This document shows, in pieces, positions 25,449 through 34,287 of a DNA stretch of 64,000 bases (position 1 is the first letter of the stretch; each line of letters begins with the position of its first letter). The notes under the pieces are model-generated. The model did no database searches. It was not told the DNA's origin and was given only the letters and a program-made list of their open reading frames with translations. The stretch is from Haloarcula rubra. GTDB lineage: Archaea; Halobacteriota; Halobacteria; Halobacteriales; Haloarculaceae. The translations under genes were made by a program, and so were the position numbers. The stretch lies in NCBI RefSeq assembly GCF_019599465.1, contig NZ_RKLR01000001.1, forward strand, positions 124,001 through 188,000, given 5' to 3'.

Positions 25449-25457
25449 TTTTATTTA
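25449..25457 (+). promoter_or_regulatory. TATA-like box before 25478
   Basis: TTTTATTTA is centred about 26 bp before the ATG at 25478, the spacing of a leaderless haloarchaeal transcript. Confidence 0.5.
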
Positions 25458-25477
25458 CACCACCCAAGAGCAACGTA

Positions 25478-25966
25478 ATGATGGATTACCAGCGTGCCAT
25501 CGTGCTGGGGGTGGCGAGCGTCGTCGTCGTCACGGCAGTCGTCTCGGGGCCGCTGGTGCCCGGTGTCACACTGACACAGGAGCACGACGTCGCCTACGGA
25601 GAGGGGAACGCGACGGTCGCGGGGGTGCAGTTTCCCGACCGTGTGACCGTCGAGCGGGCCTCGTACGGGCAGGAGGGGTACTACCTCGACATCCCGCCGG
25701 CGACGGTGCAGTTCACCTCGCTATCGGGGTCACCGACGGTCACGTACCGTCTGAGCGTCGCGGAACTCGGGTACAGCAGGTCGACGGTGCACTTTCTCGA
25801 CGACGGCGTCGGCAAGCGGTTCGAGGTGACGCTGCAAGCCGACAGTTTCGGTGCCGACGAACTGTCCCGAGAGAGCTACGCCGGGACGCTCGACGTCGTC
25901 GTGGACGACGCGCGTAGTCGCCGCGTAGTGGGCCAGCGGAACGTCACCGTCGAGGTGGTGGGATGA
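25478..25966 (+). CDS. Small exported or membrane-anchored protein, function unknown
   Basis: A 162-aa protein. An N-terminal hydrophobic segment (about 6-28, 'AIVLGVASVVVVTAVVSGPLV') is followed by an extracytoplasmic beta-rich domain ('YLDIPPATVQFTSLSGSPTVTYRLSV', 'FEVTLQADSFGADEL', 'RRVVGQRNVTVEVV' segments). I do not recognise the family. The stop overlaps the start of the next gene (a polytopic membrane protein) by four bases, so the two are likely functional partners. The upstream TATA spacing supports the ATG at 25478. Confidence 0.75.
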   Translation: MMDYQRAIVLGVASVVVVTAVVSGPLVPGVTLTQEHDVAYGEGNATVAGVQFPDRVTVERASYGQEGYYLDIPPATVQFTSLSGSPTVTYRLSVAELGYSRSTVHFLDDGVGKRFEVTLQADSFGADELSRESYAGTLDVVVDDARSRRVVGQRNVTVEVVG

Positions 25967-27861
25967 GCACCGACACCGTCGTCGGACGACGTCTCGACCG
26001 GAAGCGGCTCACACGCGTCCGCGAGAGCGTCGTCGCCGTACTCTTCGGCGATAGAGTCGGCCTCGCCCTGTTCCTCGGGTGTGCCTGTCTGTTCGCGCTG
26101 TTCTGGCGCACGACGATCCTCATCACAGATACGTACACGCTCGCGAACGGCCTCTACAGTCTCTCGAACGGGAACGTCTTCCTCACCGAGGCGGTGTACG
26201 GCCCGAGTCTGGACACGCCGGGCACGGAGTACTACCGGGGCAACCCTATCGCTCGGAACTACGGCGCTATCGTCCTCTCGCTACCGTTCTGGGCGCTGCT
26301 CGAAGGTCTCGGCGCGGTCGTCGACCTGCGAATCGGCATCGTCGCACTGTGGTCGCTCGGATTGCTCGCATTCGTCGTCACCCTCGGCCGACACCTCGAT
26401 AGCGAGACTGTCGTCGCAGGGGGGAGCGTGCTCGTGCTCGCCGTCTTCGGCCTGAACGTCGCACTGGCCCGGCCGCTCGATAGCGCGTCGACCCATCTCT
26501 ACGCGCTCCAGTTGTTCCACCTCACCGTCGCGGCGTTCGCGCCAGTCCTGCTGTATCGACTGGTCCGGCGGATGCACACGAGTCGCGTCGGTACCCTGAC
26601 TGCAGTGGCGTTCACCCTCGGAACGCCGCTGGCGCTCTGGGCGACGGTACCGAAACGCCACGTCTTGACGGCGACCGTGGTCGTGGCAGTCGCGTACTGC
26701 CTCTACCGGAGCCGGATGCCGACCGACGGCGTCCTGATGAGACGGCCAGCGACCTTCCGTGCGCTCGCCTACGCGCTCGTCGGGCTGTACGCGTGGGTGC
26801 ACGCGCCAGAAGCGTTGCTCCTCGCCGTCGTCCTCGCGCTCGTCGACGTCCCGACCGCGCCGGAGAACAGTCCGAGGACGCTGCTACTCGTCGCCGTCGC
26901 GTTCGGCCTCTCGCTGGTCCCGTTCTTCGTGACGAACGCACTCGTCGCCGGGTCACCAATCCGCCCGCCACGGTTGCTCGCCGTCGCCGGGTCGGGTGGC
27001 GGGAGCGGGAGTACCGGCACCGCAGCCGCCGGGTCGGGAAGTGGTGCTACCTCGACGGGCATCCTGACGGTGCTCGCTCCGTTGTTCACCGCCATCGAAC
27101 CGGTTGTCGAGCCCCTGCTCCTCCTCGGTGGCGAACTCCTCGTAGGCGCACAGGCAATCGTCTCGCAACCGTCCGAACTCTACCACGCCCTCGTCCGCTC
27201 GGGCTACACGGCCGGGACGGTCGACCTGTCGAACGAGGAGGCGGTCAACCTCTCGCTGCTGGAGTCGGCCCCAGTGTTGCTCGCCCTCGCCGGCGTCGTC
27301 GCGTCACTTCGGGGACGACGCCGACGGCCGTCGATTCCGTCTCGGATTCTCTCGGGACCACGCGTCGTCGATATCTTCGCGATACTCCTGTTGCTGGGCG
27401 TGACGTTGCAGTACGCCAGTCGGTTGCCGATTCACGCCCAGATAACGGTTCGGTACCTGTTCCCGCTCTACCCGCTGGGTATCTACCTCCTGATTCGTCT
27501 CCCGGTCTTGCGAGCGACGCTCGCGGAGAACTATCGACTGTTCGCCTGGACAGTGGCCGGCAGTATCGCCGTCGGCGGCCAACTCGTCGTCGTGGTCGTC
27601 GCGCTCACGACGAACGGCCTCGGCGAAGCGTTCCAGTTCCACGCACTGCTCTCGCTGGCCGTCGCGATTCCGCTCGGCGTGTGGGCGGTCGCCGGCAGTT
27701 CGGACGGCTGGTCCGGGCGCGTCGGTGCCGTGCTCCTCGGTGTGACCACGGCCCTCCCGGCGCTGTTCGGCCTCCTCACCGCCGTCGAGTACTACGCGCT
27801 CGGCGACACACACGCTCTGCCGATGGTTCGCGCCCTCGGTGAACTGCTGCCCCTGCTGTGA
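25963..27861 (+). CDS. Polytopic membrane protein, possible GT-C-type glycosyltransferase
   Basis: A 632-aa protein with about 12-14 transmembrane helices. After the first helix comes a large outside loop 'TDTYTLANGLYSLSNGNVFL' region with Asp and aromatic residues, followed by 'PGTEYYRGNPIARNYGAI', a topology reminiscent of GT-C/ArnT-like lipid-sugar-dependent glycosyltransferases, in which the first loop carries the catalytic acid. A Gly/Ser-rich loop is at about residues 340-360 and there is a long extracytoplasmic segment at about 400-430. The enzymatic assignment is an inference from topology; no family motif is certain. Confidence 0.6.
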   Translation: MSTDTVVGRRLDRKRLTRVRESVVAVLFGDRVGLALFLGCACLFALFWRTTILITDTYTLANGLYSLSNGNVFLTEAVYGPSLDTPGTEYYRGNPIARNYGAIVLSLPFWALLEGLGAVVDLRIGIVALWSLGLLAFVVTLGRHLDSETVVAGGSVLVLAVFGLNVALARPLDSASTHLYALQLFHLTVAAFAPVLLYRLVRRMHTSRVGTLTAVAFTLGTPLALWATVPKRHVLTATVVVAVAYCLYRSRMPTDGVLMRRPATFRALAYALVGLYAWVHAPEALLLAVVLALVDVPTAPENSPRTLLLVAVAFGLSLVPFFVTNALVAGSPIRPPRLLAVAGSGGGSGSTGTAAAGSGSGATSTGILTVLAPLFTAIEPVVEPLLLLGGELLVGAQAIVSQPSELYHALVRSGYTAGTVDLSNEEAVNLSLLESAPVLLALAGVVASLRGRRRRPSIPSRILSGPRVVDIFAILLLLGVTLQYASRLPIHAQITVRYLFPLYPLGIYLLIRLPVLRATLAENYRLFAWTVAGSIAVGGQLVVVVVALTTNGLGEAFQFHALLSLAVAIPLGVWAVAGSSDGWSGRVGAVLLGVTTALPALFGLLTAVEYYALGDTHALPMVRALGELLPLL

Positions 27862-27874
27862 CTCGTTGACGACG

Positions 27875-27884
27875 AATTTTTGTA
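27875..27884 (+). promoter_or_regulatory. TATA-like box of hpt
   Basis: AATTTTTGTA is centred 26 bp before the ATG at 27906. It also contains a T-run that may end the preceding transcript. Confidence 0.45.
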
Positions 27885-27905
27885 CGGGCTCGCAGTACCG
27901 CCAGC

Positions 27906-28475
27906 ATGGACCAGCTCAAGGAGTCGCTCCTCGACGCGCCGATAATCGAAAAGGACGGCTATCACTACTTCGTCCACCCCATCAGCGACGGCGTCCCGAT
28001 GCTGCGCCCGGAACTCCTCCGCGAAATCGTCATCAAGATCATCCGGAAGGCGGAACTGGAGAACGTCGACAAGATCGTCACGCCCGCGGCGATGGGCATC
28101 CACCTCTCGACGGCCGTCTCCCTGATGACCGACATCCCCCTCGTCGTCGTCCGCAAGCGCCAGTACGGACTGGACGGAGAAGTCGCGCTCTCGCAGGTCA
28201 CCGGCTACTCCGAGAACGAGATGTACGTCAACGACGTCTACGAGGGCGACCGCGTCCTCGTCCTCGACGACGTGCTCTCGACGGGCGGGACGCTCGCGGC
28301 ACTGACCGGCGCGCTCGAAGACATCGGTGCCGACATCCGCGACATCGTCTGTGTCATCAAGAAGGCCGACGGCGAGAACCGCCTCGACGAGGCCGGCTAC
28401 GACGCGAAGACGCTCATCAACGTCACCGTCGACGACGGCGAAGTCGTCATCGTCGACGAACACGGCGACGGATAG
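27906..28475 (+). CDS. hpt: HGPRTase-like purine phosphoribosyltransferase
   Basis: A 189-aa type I phosphoribosyltransferase that salvages purine bases using PRPP. The PRPP-binding motif is '[17 protein letters not shown]' (about 115-131), preceded by '[33 protein letters not shown]' region, the flexible loop and base-binding area typical of archaeal Hpt/APRT-like enzymes. Length matches haloarchaeal homologues. Base preference is uncertain: haloarchaeal members have been annotated both as hypoxanthine/guanine and as adenine-type. Confidence 0.92.
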   Translation: MDQLKESLLDAPIIEKDGYHYFVHPISDGVPMLRPELLREIVIKIIRKAELENVDKIVTPAAMGIHLSTAVSLMTDIPLVVVRKRQYGLDGEVALSQVTGYSENEMYVNDVYEGDRVLVLDDVLSTGGTLAALTGALEDIGADIRDIVCVIKKADGENRLDEAGYDAKTLINVTVDDGEVVIVDEHGDG

Positions 28476-28593
28476 CACGCACACTGCCTGCGGTTTTGGA
28501 GTTCGTCAGACGGATACCGGCTCGGTCGTCCGTAGTATAGTTATAATCTCCGTGGACGGGTTCGTCGCTCTGGGTCTTGAGAGCGACAGAATA

Positions 28594-28668
28594 TAGCGGG
28601 AGGTAGATTTGAACTACCGATCTGCGGGTTATGAGCCCGCCGGAATCTCCTGGCTATCCCATCCCGCT
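28594..28668 (-). tRNA. Initiator tRNA-Met (CAT)
   Basis: On the minus strand the gene folds as a complete cloverleaf. The acceptor stem is AGCGGGA/TCCCGCT with discriminator A at 28594, the anticodon arm is GCGGG-CTCATAA-CCCGC, and the T arm is GGTAG-TTCAAAT-CTACC. The A1:T72 pair and the three consecutive G:C pairs flanking the CAT anticodon loop identify the initiator rather than elongator tRNA. CCA is not encoded and no intron is present. A TTAATG element about 30 bp upstream (near 28698-28706) is a possible promoter. Confidence 0.95.
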
Positions 28669-28736
28669 ACCTGTTCATACCCGAGGCCCCTCATTAAGGG
28701 TTGTGATTCGAGTGCCGTCCGTGAATTAGTGACGCG

Positions 28737-29228
28737 CTATGCGGCGCCGTCCCGGTGGACCTGCCACGTGAACAGACTCTCGAAGACGTAGTTGACGAGC
28801 ATCGCGACGGCGATGGCGATAGGGCTCGCGGCGATGAACCAGAGGTCGGTATCGAAGACGACGAGTTCGACGGTGAGGTACTGGGTCAGGAACCAGTAGA
28901 CGACGAGCTGGACGGTGACGCCGCCCGAGCGGACGACATGGGACTTCACGAGGCGTTTGAGGAAAGGGCCACGACCGGCGGCACCCATCGTCGAGAACGT
29001 CCAGTGTTCGTTGACGAGGAACATCACGACGATGGCCGTCTCGATGCCGGCGGCCTTCGCCCAGAGGTCCGGGACGCCGAAGACGAGGCCGAGAACCGCA
29101 AGGACGGTGTTGTCGCTGACGGCACCGACGACGCCGACGGAGACGAACTGGCCGAACCGGACACCGGAGACGAGCGACTCGAACCGGTCGGGAACGAAGC
29201 GCCGGAGGCGGTCACCCGGTCCGTTCAT
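28737..29228 (-). CDS. GtrA family membrane protein
   Basis: A 163-aa protein with four transmembrane helices: 'FGQFVSVGVVGAVSDNTVLAVL', 'ETAIVVMFLVNEHWTFS', 'VQLVVYWFLTQYL' and 'AVAMLVNYVFESLFTW' (segments). The N-x-x-W-T-F element is the GtrA signature. GtrA proteins are thought to help flip or present lipid-linked monosaccharides. Its ATG overlaps the stop of the upstream GT2 gene by four bases, the common GT2-GtrA pairing, so the two likely act together in transfer of a polyprenyl-linked sugar. Confidence 0.92.
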   Translation of the reverse strand: MNGPGDRLRRFVPDRFESLVSGVRFGQFVSVGVVGAVSDNTVLAVLGLVFGVPDLWAKAAGIETAIVVMFLVNEHWTFSTMGAAGRGPFLKRLVKSHVVRSGGVTVQLVVYWFLTQYLTVELVVFDTDLWFIAASPIAIAVAMLVNYVFESLFTWQVHRDGAA

Positions 29229-29992
29229 CGGTCACGTTCGACGAGCGCCGTCGGGTCCTCCCGGCGGGCGGCGATAGCGGTGTGGAGGCGGTCGTCACTG
29301 AGTTGTTTCGCCCGGTGACGGGCGGCCAACAGCGCCCGGAACAATGCGACGGAGTCACGGACCGGCGAGACGGTCGACCCCGGTCTGTCCTCCCACGTTA
29401 TCGGCACCTCGGTGACGCGCAGATCGAGCGCCCCGGCCATCGCGACCAGTTCGACGTCCCACGCGAACCCGGGTTCGTAGAGGTGCCGGCGGACCTGCGC
29501 CCACGCGCCAGCGTCGATGGCCTTCGCGCCACACTGGTAGTCGTACAGCGAGACGTCGAGGAGGCGGCCGGCCAGCCACGCGAACGCGTCGCCGAGGAAC
29601 CGGCGGGCGAACGTCTGGTGGCTGGCGACCGCGGCGTCGGGGTGGCGTCGGGACCCAACGGCGAGATCGGCGTCGCCGTTGGCGACCGGCGACACCACTT
29701 CGGCGAGGGAGTCGACGGGGGTCGACCCGTCGGCGTCGGCGAAGACGAGGACGTCCGTCGACAGCGTCTCGAACCCGGCGGTGACGGCGGCACCTTTCCC
29801 GCGGCGGTACGGCACCGTCTCGACGCGCGCCGGCAGGTCGGCCAGTCGCTCGGGCACGTCGTCTCTCGGCGCGTCGAGTTCGACCACGATGGTCGCCGGG
29901 TCGAGGTACTCGTCGATGGCGGTGACGTACGTCCGCAACTGGGCGACGTCGGGGCGGTAAGCCGGGACGACGATACCGACGGAACGCGACAT
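29225..29992 (-). CDS. GT2 glycosyltransferase (polyprenyl-phosphate sugar synthase type)
   Basis: A 255-aa GT-A-fold transferase without membrane helices. 'GIVVPAYRP', 'PYRRGKGAAVTAGFE', the metal-binding 'FADADGSTP' (DxD) and 'CGAKAIDAGAW' are seen, an arrangement shared with dolichyl-phosphate glucose/mannose synthases such as DPM1 and haloarchaeal AglJ-like enzymes. It probably charges dolichol phosphate with a hexose from an NDP-sugar at the cytoplasmic face. It precedes GtrA in one operon. The sugar and the final acceptor (S-layer glycan, lipid or pilin) cannot be read from sequence. Confidence 0.9.
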   Translation of the reverse strand: MSRSVGIVVPAYRPDVAQLRTYVTAIDEYLDPATIVVELDAPRDDVPERLADLPARVETVPYRRGKGAAVTAGFETLSTDVLVFADADGSTPVDSLAEVVSPVANGDADLAVGSRRHPDAAVASHQTFARRFLGDAFAWLAGRLLDVSLYDYQCGAKAIDAGAWAQVRRHLYEPGFAWDVELVAMAGALDLRVTEVPITWEDRPGSTVSPVRDSVALFRALLAARHRAKQLSDDRLHTAIAARREDPTALVERDR

Positions 29993-30063
29993 CGTGTTAG
30001 CTTCCTCGGTGGGCGAGTAAAAACAGTTCGAAGACGCGTGCTACACCGACCGGTGCAAAAGAC

Positions 30064-30069
30064 GTATAG
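30064..30069 (+). promoter_or_regulatory. TATA-like box of the DUF2298 gene
   Basis: GTATAG, centred about 28 bp before ATG 30094 and 25 bp before the adjoining in-frame GTG 30091. Confidence 0.4.
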
Positions 30070-30093
30070 GCCCGCGTCGCACTCTCTCGGGTG

Positions 30094-32412
30094 ATGGAGT
30101 ACGGCCTCGTCGTCCTCTGGCTCGCGCTCTACCTGTCGCTCTGTTACGTCGGCGCGACGGTCGCTGCGGTCCTGTTCCCGCGGTTCGCGAACCGTGGCGT
30201 CGCGTTCGGTATCCCCGTAGCGCTGACGATACTGTGGCTCGTCACCTACGTCGTCGGTCGCCTCTCGCTGACCGCGGGCATCTACCTCGGACTCGTCGCC
30301 CTCGTCGCCGCCGCGGGGGTCGCCGCCGTCCGGGGCGTCACCGTCGACGGACGGGCCTACGCGGAGGTCGCGGCCGTGTTCACGCTCGCCTTCGGTTTCC
30401 TTGTCGCCGTCCGGGCCTTGGACCCCGCCATCGTCCCCATCGGTGGCGAGAAGTTCCTCGACTACGGCCTGTTGAAGTCGCTGTTGCGGGCCGACACGCT
30501 CCCGCCGGAGGACATGTGGTTCGCCGGCGAACCGGTGGCGTACTACTACGGCGGCCACCTGCTGGCGGCCATCCTCACGCGTCTCACGGGAACTGCCGGC
30601 CAGTACGCCTACAACCTCGCTCTCGCGGGGTTCTACGCGACGCTCGTGACCGCGGCCTACGGACTGGCTGGCGCCGTCGCGGCCGACAGAGGCGTCCCCC
30701 GCCGACTGGCCGCGGGGTTCTCAGCCTTCTTCGTCGGCGTCGCCAGCAACCTCTCGACGCCCACGCGGTTCCTCATCTGGCTCCTGCCCGAGGGCGTCAC
30801 GCAGTGGGTGGCGAGCGCCGTCGGCTACGAAATCGAGGGGCTCGCCGCCGGACCCGACCGCTTCAGCTACTGGGACGCCAGCCGGGTCATCACCGACGAC
30901 GCCGGTGACTTCGTGACCTACGAGCCCAGTGCGGCCTTCGTCATCGACGAGTTCCCCCTCTTCGCGTGGCTCAACGGCGACATGCACGCTCACATGATGA
31001 GCACGGGCTTCCTGCTGTTGGCTGCCGCGCTGTGTTTCAGTTACTACCAGACGCCGGCGGTGGAGTGGCGTCGCCGACTGACGCTCCTGTTCGGAGCGCT
31101 CCCGACGCTGGCGGGCCTGATGGCCGTGACGAACACGTGGTCGTTCCCCTCCGTCGCCGGCCTCGCGATGCTGACCGTCGTCCTCGCCCCGTCGGACCCG
31201 ACGACGCTGTTGCCCAACGGCGTCGGCCGGCGACTCCGGACGACCGGCCTGACACACGAGGCCGTCCGCGTCGGCGTCGCACTCGCCGTCGCCGTCGCCA
31301 TCGTCCTCGTCGGGTTGCTGTGGTCGCTCCCGTTCTGGCTGGGTGCGGCGAGCGGCCGCGAGATAGCCGTCCTCCCGGACCGGACCTCCCTGCTCGAACT
31401 GCTCTCGGTCCACGGCGTGTTCCTCGTCCCGTTCGCGCTCTACCTCTACGCGCAGGCCGGACGGGCGCTCGGGACGGACCGAGCACGGGTGGTCGGTGTG
31501 GCGACGGTGGGCGTCGTCTTCCTCGGCGCGGCGGTCGACCTCGCCGCGGTCGGACTCCTCGTCCCGCTCGTCGCCGGAACGTGGCTGTTCGCCCGGTCGC
31601 CGTCGCTGAGTCGGTCGCTCGATTCCGTGCCCGCGCTCACCGACGGCGGTGACCGCACTGTCGACTTCGAAGTCGTCCTGATTCTGGCCGGTGCCGGCCT
31701 CGTCTTGCTCGTGGAGTTCGTCTTCGTGAAGGAGAACATCGGCCGGATGAACACCGTGTTCAAGACGTACATGCAGGTGTGGGTGCTGTGGGCGGCCGCC
31801 GTCGGCCCCGTGCTGGCGTGGCTCCTCACACGGTGGCGGCCCGACGGGGAGACGCGGCGGACGGTGACGACGACCGGGATACGGGCGTTCGTCGCCCTGC
31901 TCGTCGTCTCGACGTCGGTGTACGGCGCGTTCGCGCTCTCGAACCACGTCGGCGCCGCCGGCGACCCGACGCTGGACGGCACTGCGTATCTGGACCGCGA
32001 ACACCCACGGGAGGCCGAGGCGATTCGCTGGCTGGACCGGACCGTCGAGGGGCGACCGACCATCGTCACCGCCGCGCCCGCCGGCTACCGGTGGAACCCC
32101 GACGAGGGCAAGGGGTCCAGTGCCCCGGCGAGTCTGACCGGCCTGCCGACGGTCGCTGGCTGGTACCACGAGGCCCAGTACCGCAACGAAACGGTGTATC
32201 AGACGCGCGTCGAGGACGTCAGGACGATATACACCGGCAGCGCCGGCGACCAGATAGCGCTCCTGCGGCAGTACGACGTGCGGTACGTCTACGTCGGGCC
32301 CGCAGAGCGCGCCCGGTACGGGGAGATAACGGTCGACCACGTCTCGGGCGTGACTGTAGAGAAACGGGCCGGGGATGTGGTGGTGTACCGCGTCCACCGA
32401 GAACAGCTCTGA
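30094..32412 (+). CDS. DUF2298 (Chlor_Arch_YYY) polytopic membrane protein
   Basis: A 772-aa membrane protein with about 14-16 helices. The DUF2298 signatures are present: 'WFAGEPVAYYYGGHLLAA', 'FAWLNGDMHAHMMSTGFLLL' region (with G-D-x-H-A-H), 'FVKENIGRMNTVFKTYMQVW' region and 'GYRWNPDEGKGSSAP'. Members occur in haloarchaea, methanogens and Chloroflexi and are probably GT-C-type transferases, since the acidic/His motif lies on an outside loop. Upstream and divergent is the GT2/GtrA pair, which could supply its lipid-linked sugar donor. The biochemical role is not established. Confidence 0.88.
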   Translation: MEYGLVVLWLALYLSLCYVGATVAAVLFPRFANRGVAFGIPVALTILWLVTYVVGRLSLTAGIYLGLVALVAAAGVAAVRGVTVDGRAYAEVAAVFTLAFGFLVAVRALDPAIVPIGGEKFLDYGLLKSLLRADTLPPEDMWFAGEPVAYYYGGHLLAAILTRLTGTAGQYAYNLALAGFYATLVTAAYGLAGAVAADRGVPRRLAAGFSAFFVGVASNLSTPTRFLIWLLPEGVTQWVASAVGYEIEGLAAGPDRFSYWDASRVITDDAGDFVTYEPSAAFVIDEFPLFAWLNGDMHAHMMSTGFLLLAAALCFSYYQTPAVEWRRRLTLLFGALPTLAGLMAVTNTWSFPSVAGLAMLTVVLAPSDPTTLLPNGVGRRLRTTGLTHEAVRVGVALAVAVAIVLVGLLWSLPFWLGAASGREIAVLPDRTSLLELLSVHGVFLVPFALYLYAQAGRALGTDRARVVGVATVGVVFLGAAVDLAAVGLLVPLVAGTWLFARSPSLSRSLDSVPALTDGGDRTVDFEVVLILAGAGLVLLVEFVFVKENIGRMNTVFKTYMQVWVLWAAAVGPVLAWLLTRWRPDGETRRTVTTTGIRAFVALLVVSTSVYGAFALSNHVGAAGDPTLDGTAYLDREHPREAEAIRWLDRTVEGRPTIVTAAPAGYRWNPDEGKGSSAPASLTGLPTVAGWYHEAQYRNETVYQTRVEDVRTIYTGSAGDQIALLRQYDVRYVYVGPAERARYGEITVDHVSGVTVEKRAGDVVVYRVHREQL

Positions 32413-32430
32413 GAAGCGACGGGACCGCGT

Positions 32431-32703
32431 TCAGGCTTCGGCGCTCGGTTCGCCGCGTTCGCGAAGGACCGTGACCGCTTCGGCCTCGACGTCCTCGGTG
32501 TCGAGGTGAATCGGGATGTAGTCCTGTCGTTTGAACGTCTCCTCCTCGTCTTCCTGTCCGATAGTACACCACAGTTGCGGGCGGTCTGGGCCGTGCCAGT
32601 CGCCCTGTCGAGCGACGGCGAACACCTCGTACTCGTCGCCGTCGTACTCGATGCGGCCGCCCTTCCGGAGGCCGGGGTCCCCGTGGATGATGAGCTTCTT
32701 CAT
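32431..32703 (-). CDS. HAH_0734-type small conserved haloarchaeal protein
   Basis: A 90-aa acidic soluble protein starting 'MKKLIIHGDPGLRKGGRIEY'. Central aromatic residues ('WHGPDRPQLWCTIG') suggest a compact SH3-like or OB-like fold. It matches, from memory, the haloarchaeal family named after HAH_0734. The longer frame upstream of the ATG is rejected because it crosses the divergent L44e promoter area. It faces away from the ribosomal gene cluster. Function unknown; nucleic-acid or ribosome association is only suggested by the neighbourhood. Confidence 0.8.
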   Translation of the reverse strand: MKKLIIHGDPGLRKGGRIEYDGDEYEVFAVARQGDWHGPDRPQLWCTIGQEDEEETFKRQDYIPIHLDTEDVEAEAVTVLRERGEPSAEA

Positions 32704-32799
32704 GGCAGTGGCTTCGGAAACGGCGTACTTAGTGACTTCGAAGGCGAGCGAGAGAACGGTCCACATGGCGAGACGGCGGCCCACTCCGAACCGTACGGG

Positions 32800-32806
32800 T
32801 TTTAAG
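32800..32806 (+). promoter_or_regulatory. TATA-like box of the L44e operon
   Basis: TTTTAAG lies 35-41 bp before the L44e ATG, predicting a short leader of about a dozen bases. Confidence 0.5.
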
Positions 32807-32840
32807 CGCCCGTGTCGAATCGCCCGTAAGGTCGATATCT

Positions 32841-33119
32841 ATGGAGATGCCGCGACGCTTCAATACGTACTGTCCGCACTGTAACGAGCACAACGAACAC
32901 GAGGTCGAGAAGGTCCGTTCCGGTCGCGAGACCGGAATGAAGTGGATCGACCGCCAGCGCAAACGCAACTCCGGTATCGGGAACGACGGGAAGTTCTCGA
33001 AGGTCCCCGGTGGGGACAAACCCACCAAGAAGACGGACCTCAAGTACCGCTGCGGAGAGTGTGGCAAGGCCCACCTCCGCGAAGGATGGCGCGCCGGCCG
33101 ACTGGAGTTCCAGGAGTAA
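32841..33119 (+). CDS. rpl44e: 50S ribosomal protein L44e
   Basis: A 92-aa zinc-binding ribosomal protein of the archaeal/eukaryotic L44e (eL42) family. Two CxxC pairs ('CPHC' near residue 11 and 'CGEC' near 74) bind zinc; '[11 protein letters not shown]' and '[17 protein letters not shown]' are diagnostic. It lies at the E-site of the large subunit. It heads the conserved archaeal cluster L44e-S27e-aIF2-alpha-Nop10, with S27e starting two bases after this stop. Confidence 0.98.
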   Translation: MEMPRRFNTYCPHCNEHNEHEVEKVRSGRETGMKWIDRQRKRNSGIGNDGKFSKVPGGDKPTKKTDLKYRCGECGKAHLREGWRAGRLEFQE

Positions 33120-33121
33120 TC

Positions 33122-33295
33122 ATGGCTGGAAGCTTCGTCACCGTCGCCTGTCCGGACTGCGAGAACGAACAGACCCTCTTCGAGAAGGCGTCGACCGAGG
33201 TCTCGTGTGCCGTCTGTGGCCACACCCTCGCCCGACCCACCGGTGGGAAAGCCGCCATCGAAGGCGAAGTGACCGACGTCGTCGAGGCCCGATAG
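33122..33295 (+). CDS. rps27e: 30S ribosomal protein S27e
   Basis: A 57-aa protein with a four-cysteine zinc ribbon, '[32 protein letters not shown]' in short blocks C-P-D-C and C-A-V-C. This is the S27e family of archaea and eukaryotes. The start at 33122 gives the usual length. It lies between L44e and aIF2-alpha with gaps of two and one bases. Confidence 0.98.
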   Translation: MAGSFVTVACPDCENEQTLFEKASTEVSCAVCGHTLARPTGGKAAIEGEVTDVVEAR

Positions 33296-33296
33296 G

Positions 33297-34097
33297 ATGA
33301 AATACAGCGGCTGGCCCGAACCGAGCGAACTCGTCGTCGGCAAGGTCGACGAGATCGAGGACTTCGGCGTGTTCGTCGACCTCGAGGAGTACGAGGGCAA
33401 GCGTGGCCTCTGTCACATCTCCGAGGTCGCCAGCGGATGGATCAAGAACGTCCGCGACCACGTCAACGAGGGTCAGACGGTCGTCGCCAAGGTGCTAGAC
33501 GTCGACGAGAGCGCCCAGCAGATAGACCTCTCCATCAAGGACGTCAACGACCACCAGCGCAAAGAGAAGATTCAGGAGTGGAAGAACGAGCAGAAGGCCG
33601 ACAACTGGATGGAACTGGCCTTCGGCGAGGACATCGACGACGAGGCGTACAGCGCCGTCGCGAACGCGCTCCTGGCCGAGTTCGGGTCGCTGTACGACGG
33701 GTTCGAGGCGGCCGCCATCCACGGCGCCGACGCTCTCGACGAGACGGACCTCGACGACGACGAAGTCGAGGCCATCGTCCAGACGGCCCGCAACAACGTC
33801 TCGGTGCCGTACGTCAACGTCACGGGCTACGTCGACCTCGAGTGCCCGACCGCCGACGGCGTCGACGTCATCAAGGAGGCGCTGAAGGCCGCCGAGGGCA
33901 ACGGCGAGGTGCCCGAGGAGATTCAACTCGAAGTCACCTACGTCGGGTCCCCGGAGTACCGCATCCAGGTACAGGCGCCCGACTACAAGACGGCCGAGGG
34001 CGAACTCGAAGAGAGCGCCGCCCGCGCGAAGGCCGTCGTCGAGGAGCACGGCGGGAGCGCCGAGTTCCACCGCGAGCGTAGCGAAGACGACGAGTAA
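33297..34097 (+). CDS. Translation initiation factor aIF2 subunit alpha
   Basis: A 266-aa protein. The N-terminal S1/OB domain (about 1-85: '[25 protein letters not shown]', '[20 protein letters not shown]', 'DLSIKDVN' segments), the helical middle domain (about 90-170) and the alpha-beta C-terminal domain (about 180-266) match a/eIF2-alpha. With the beta and gamma subunits, encoded elsewhere, it delivers initiator tRNA-Met to the ribosome. The Nop10 gene follows after two bases, preserving the order found across archaea. Confidence 0.98.
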   Translation: MKYSGWPEPSELVVGKVDEIEDFGVFVDLEEYEGKRGLCHISEVASGWIKNVRDHVNEGQTVVAKVLDVDESAQQIDLSIKDVNDHQRKEKIQEWKNEQKADNWMELAFGEDIDDEAYSAVANALLAEFGSLYDGFEAAAIHGADALDETDLDDDEVEAIVQTARNNVSVPYVNVTGYVDLECPTADGVDVIKEALKAAEGNGEVPEEIQLEVTYVGSPEYRIQVQAPDYKTAEGELEESAARAKAVVEEHGGSAEFHRERSEDDE

Positions 34098-34099
34098 CG

Positions 34100-34282
34100 A
34101 TGAAGTCCGACATCCGGGTGTGTTCGGCGTGGGACACCGAACACGGCGCCCCGGTGTACACCCTCTCCGACTCCTGTCCCGAGTGTGGCGCCGAGGCGGT
34201 CAACAGCGCCCCGGCACCGTTCGACCCGACGGACCCCCACGGCGAGTATCGACGTTCACTTAAGCGCCGCAACCGCCAATAG
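34100..34282 (+). CDS. nop10: H/ACA RNP protein Nop10
   Basis: A 60-aa protein of the box H/ACA pseudouridylation complex, binding Cbf5. 'KSDIRVCSAW' followed by 'TLSDSCPECGAEAVNSAPAPFDPTDPHGEYRR' in pieces shows the zinc ribbon (C8 and CPEC, with the first pair reduced as in many haloarchaea) and the conserved P-x-x-F-x-P-x-D-x-x-G-x-Y-R-R tail. Its 3' end contains the promoter of the next gene. Confidence 0.97.
   Translation: MKSDIRVCSAWDTEHGAPVYTLSDSCPECGAEAVNSAPAPFDPTDPHGEYRRSLKRRNRQ
34258..34264 (+). promoter_or_regulatory. TATA-like box inside the end of nop10
   Basis: ACTTAAG is centred 27 bp before the PAC2 ATG at 34288 and lies within the last codons of nop10, so the PAC2 gene probably has its own leaderless promoter in addition to read-through. 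Confidence 0.5.
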
Positions 34283-34287
34283 GCGGT

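Noticed and set aside
32704-32784. Longer N-terminus of the HAH_0734-type protein
   Set aside because: The extension has a different composition and would overlap the divergent ribosomal promoter region; the MKKLIIHG start is cleaner.
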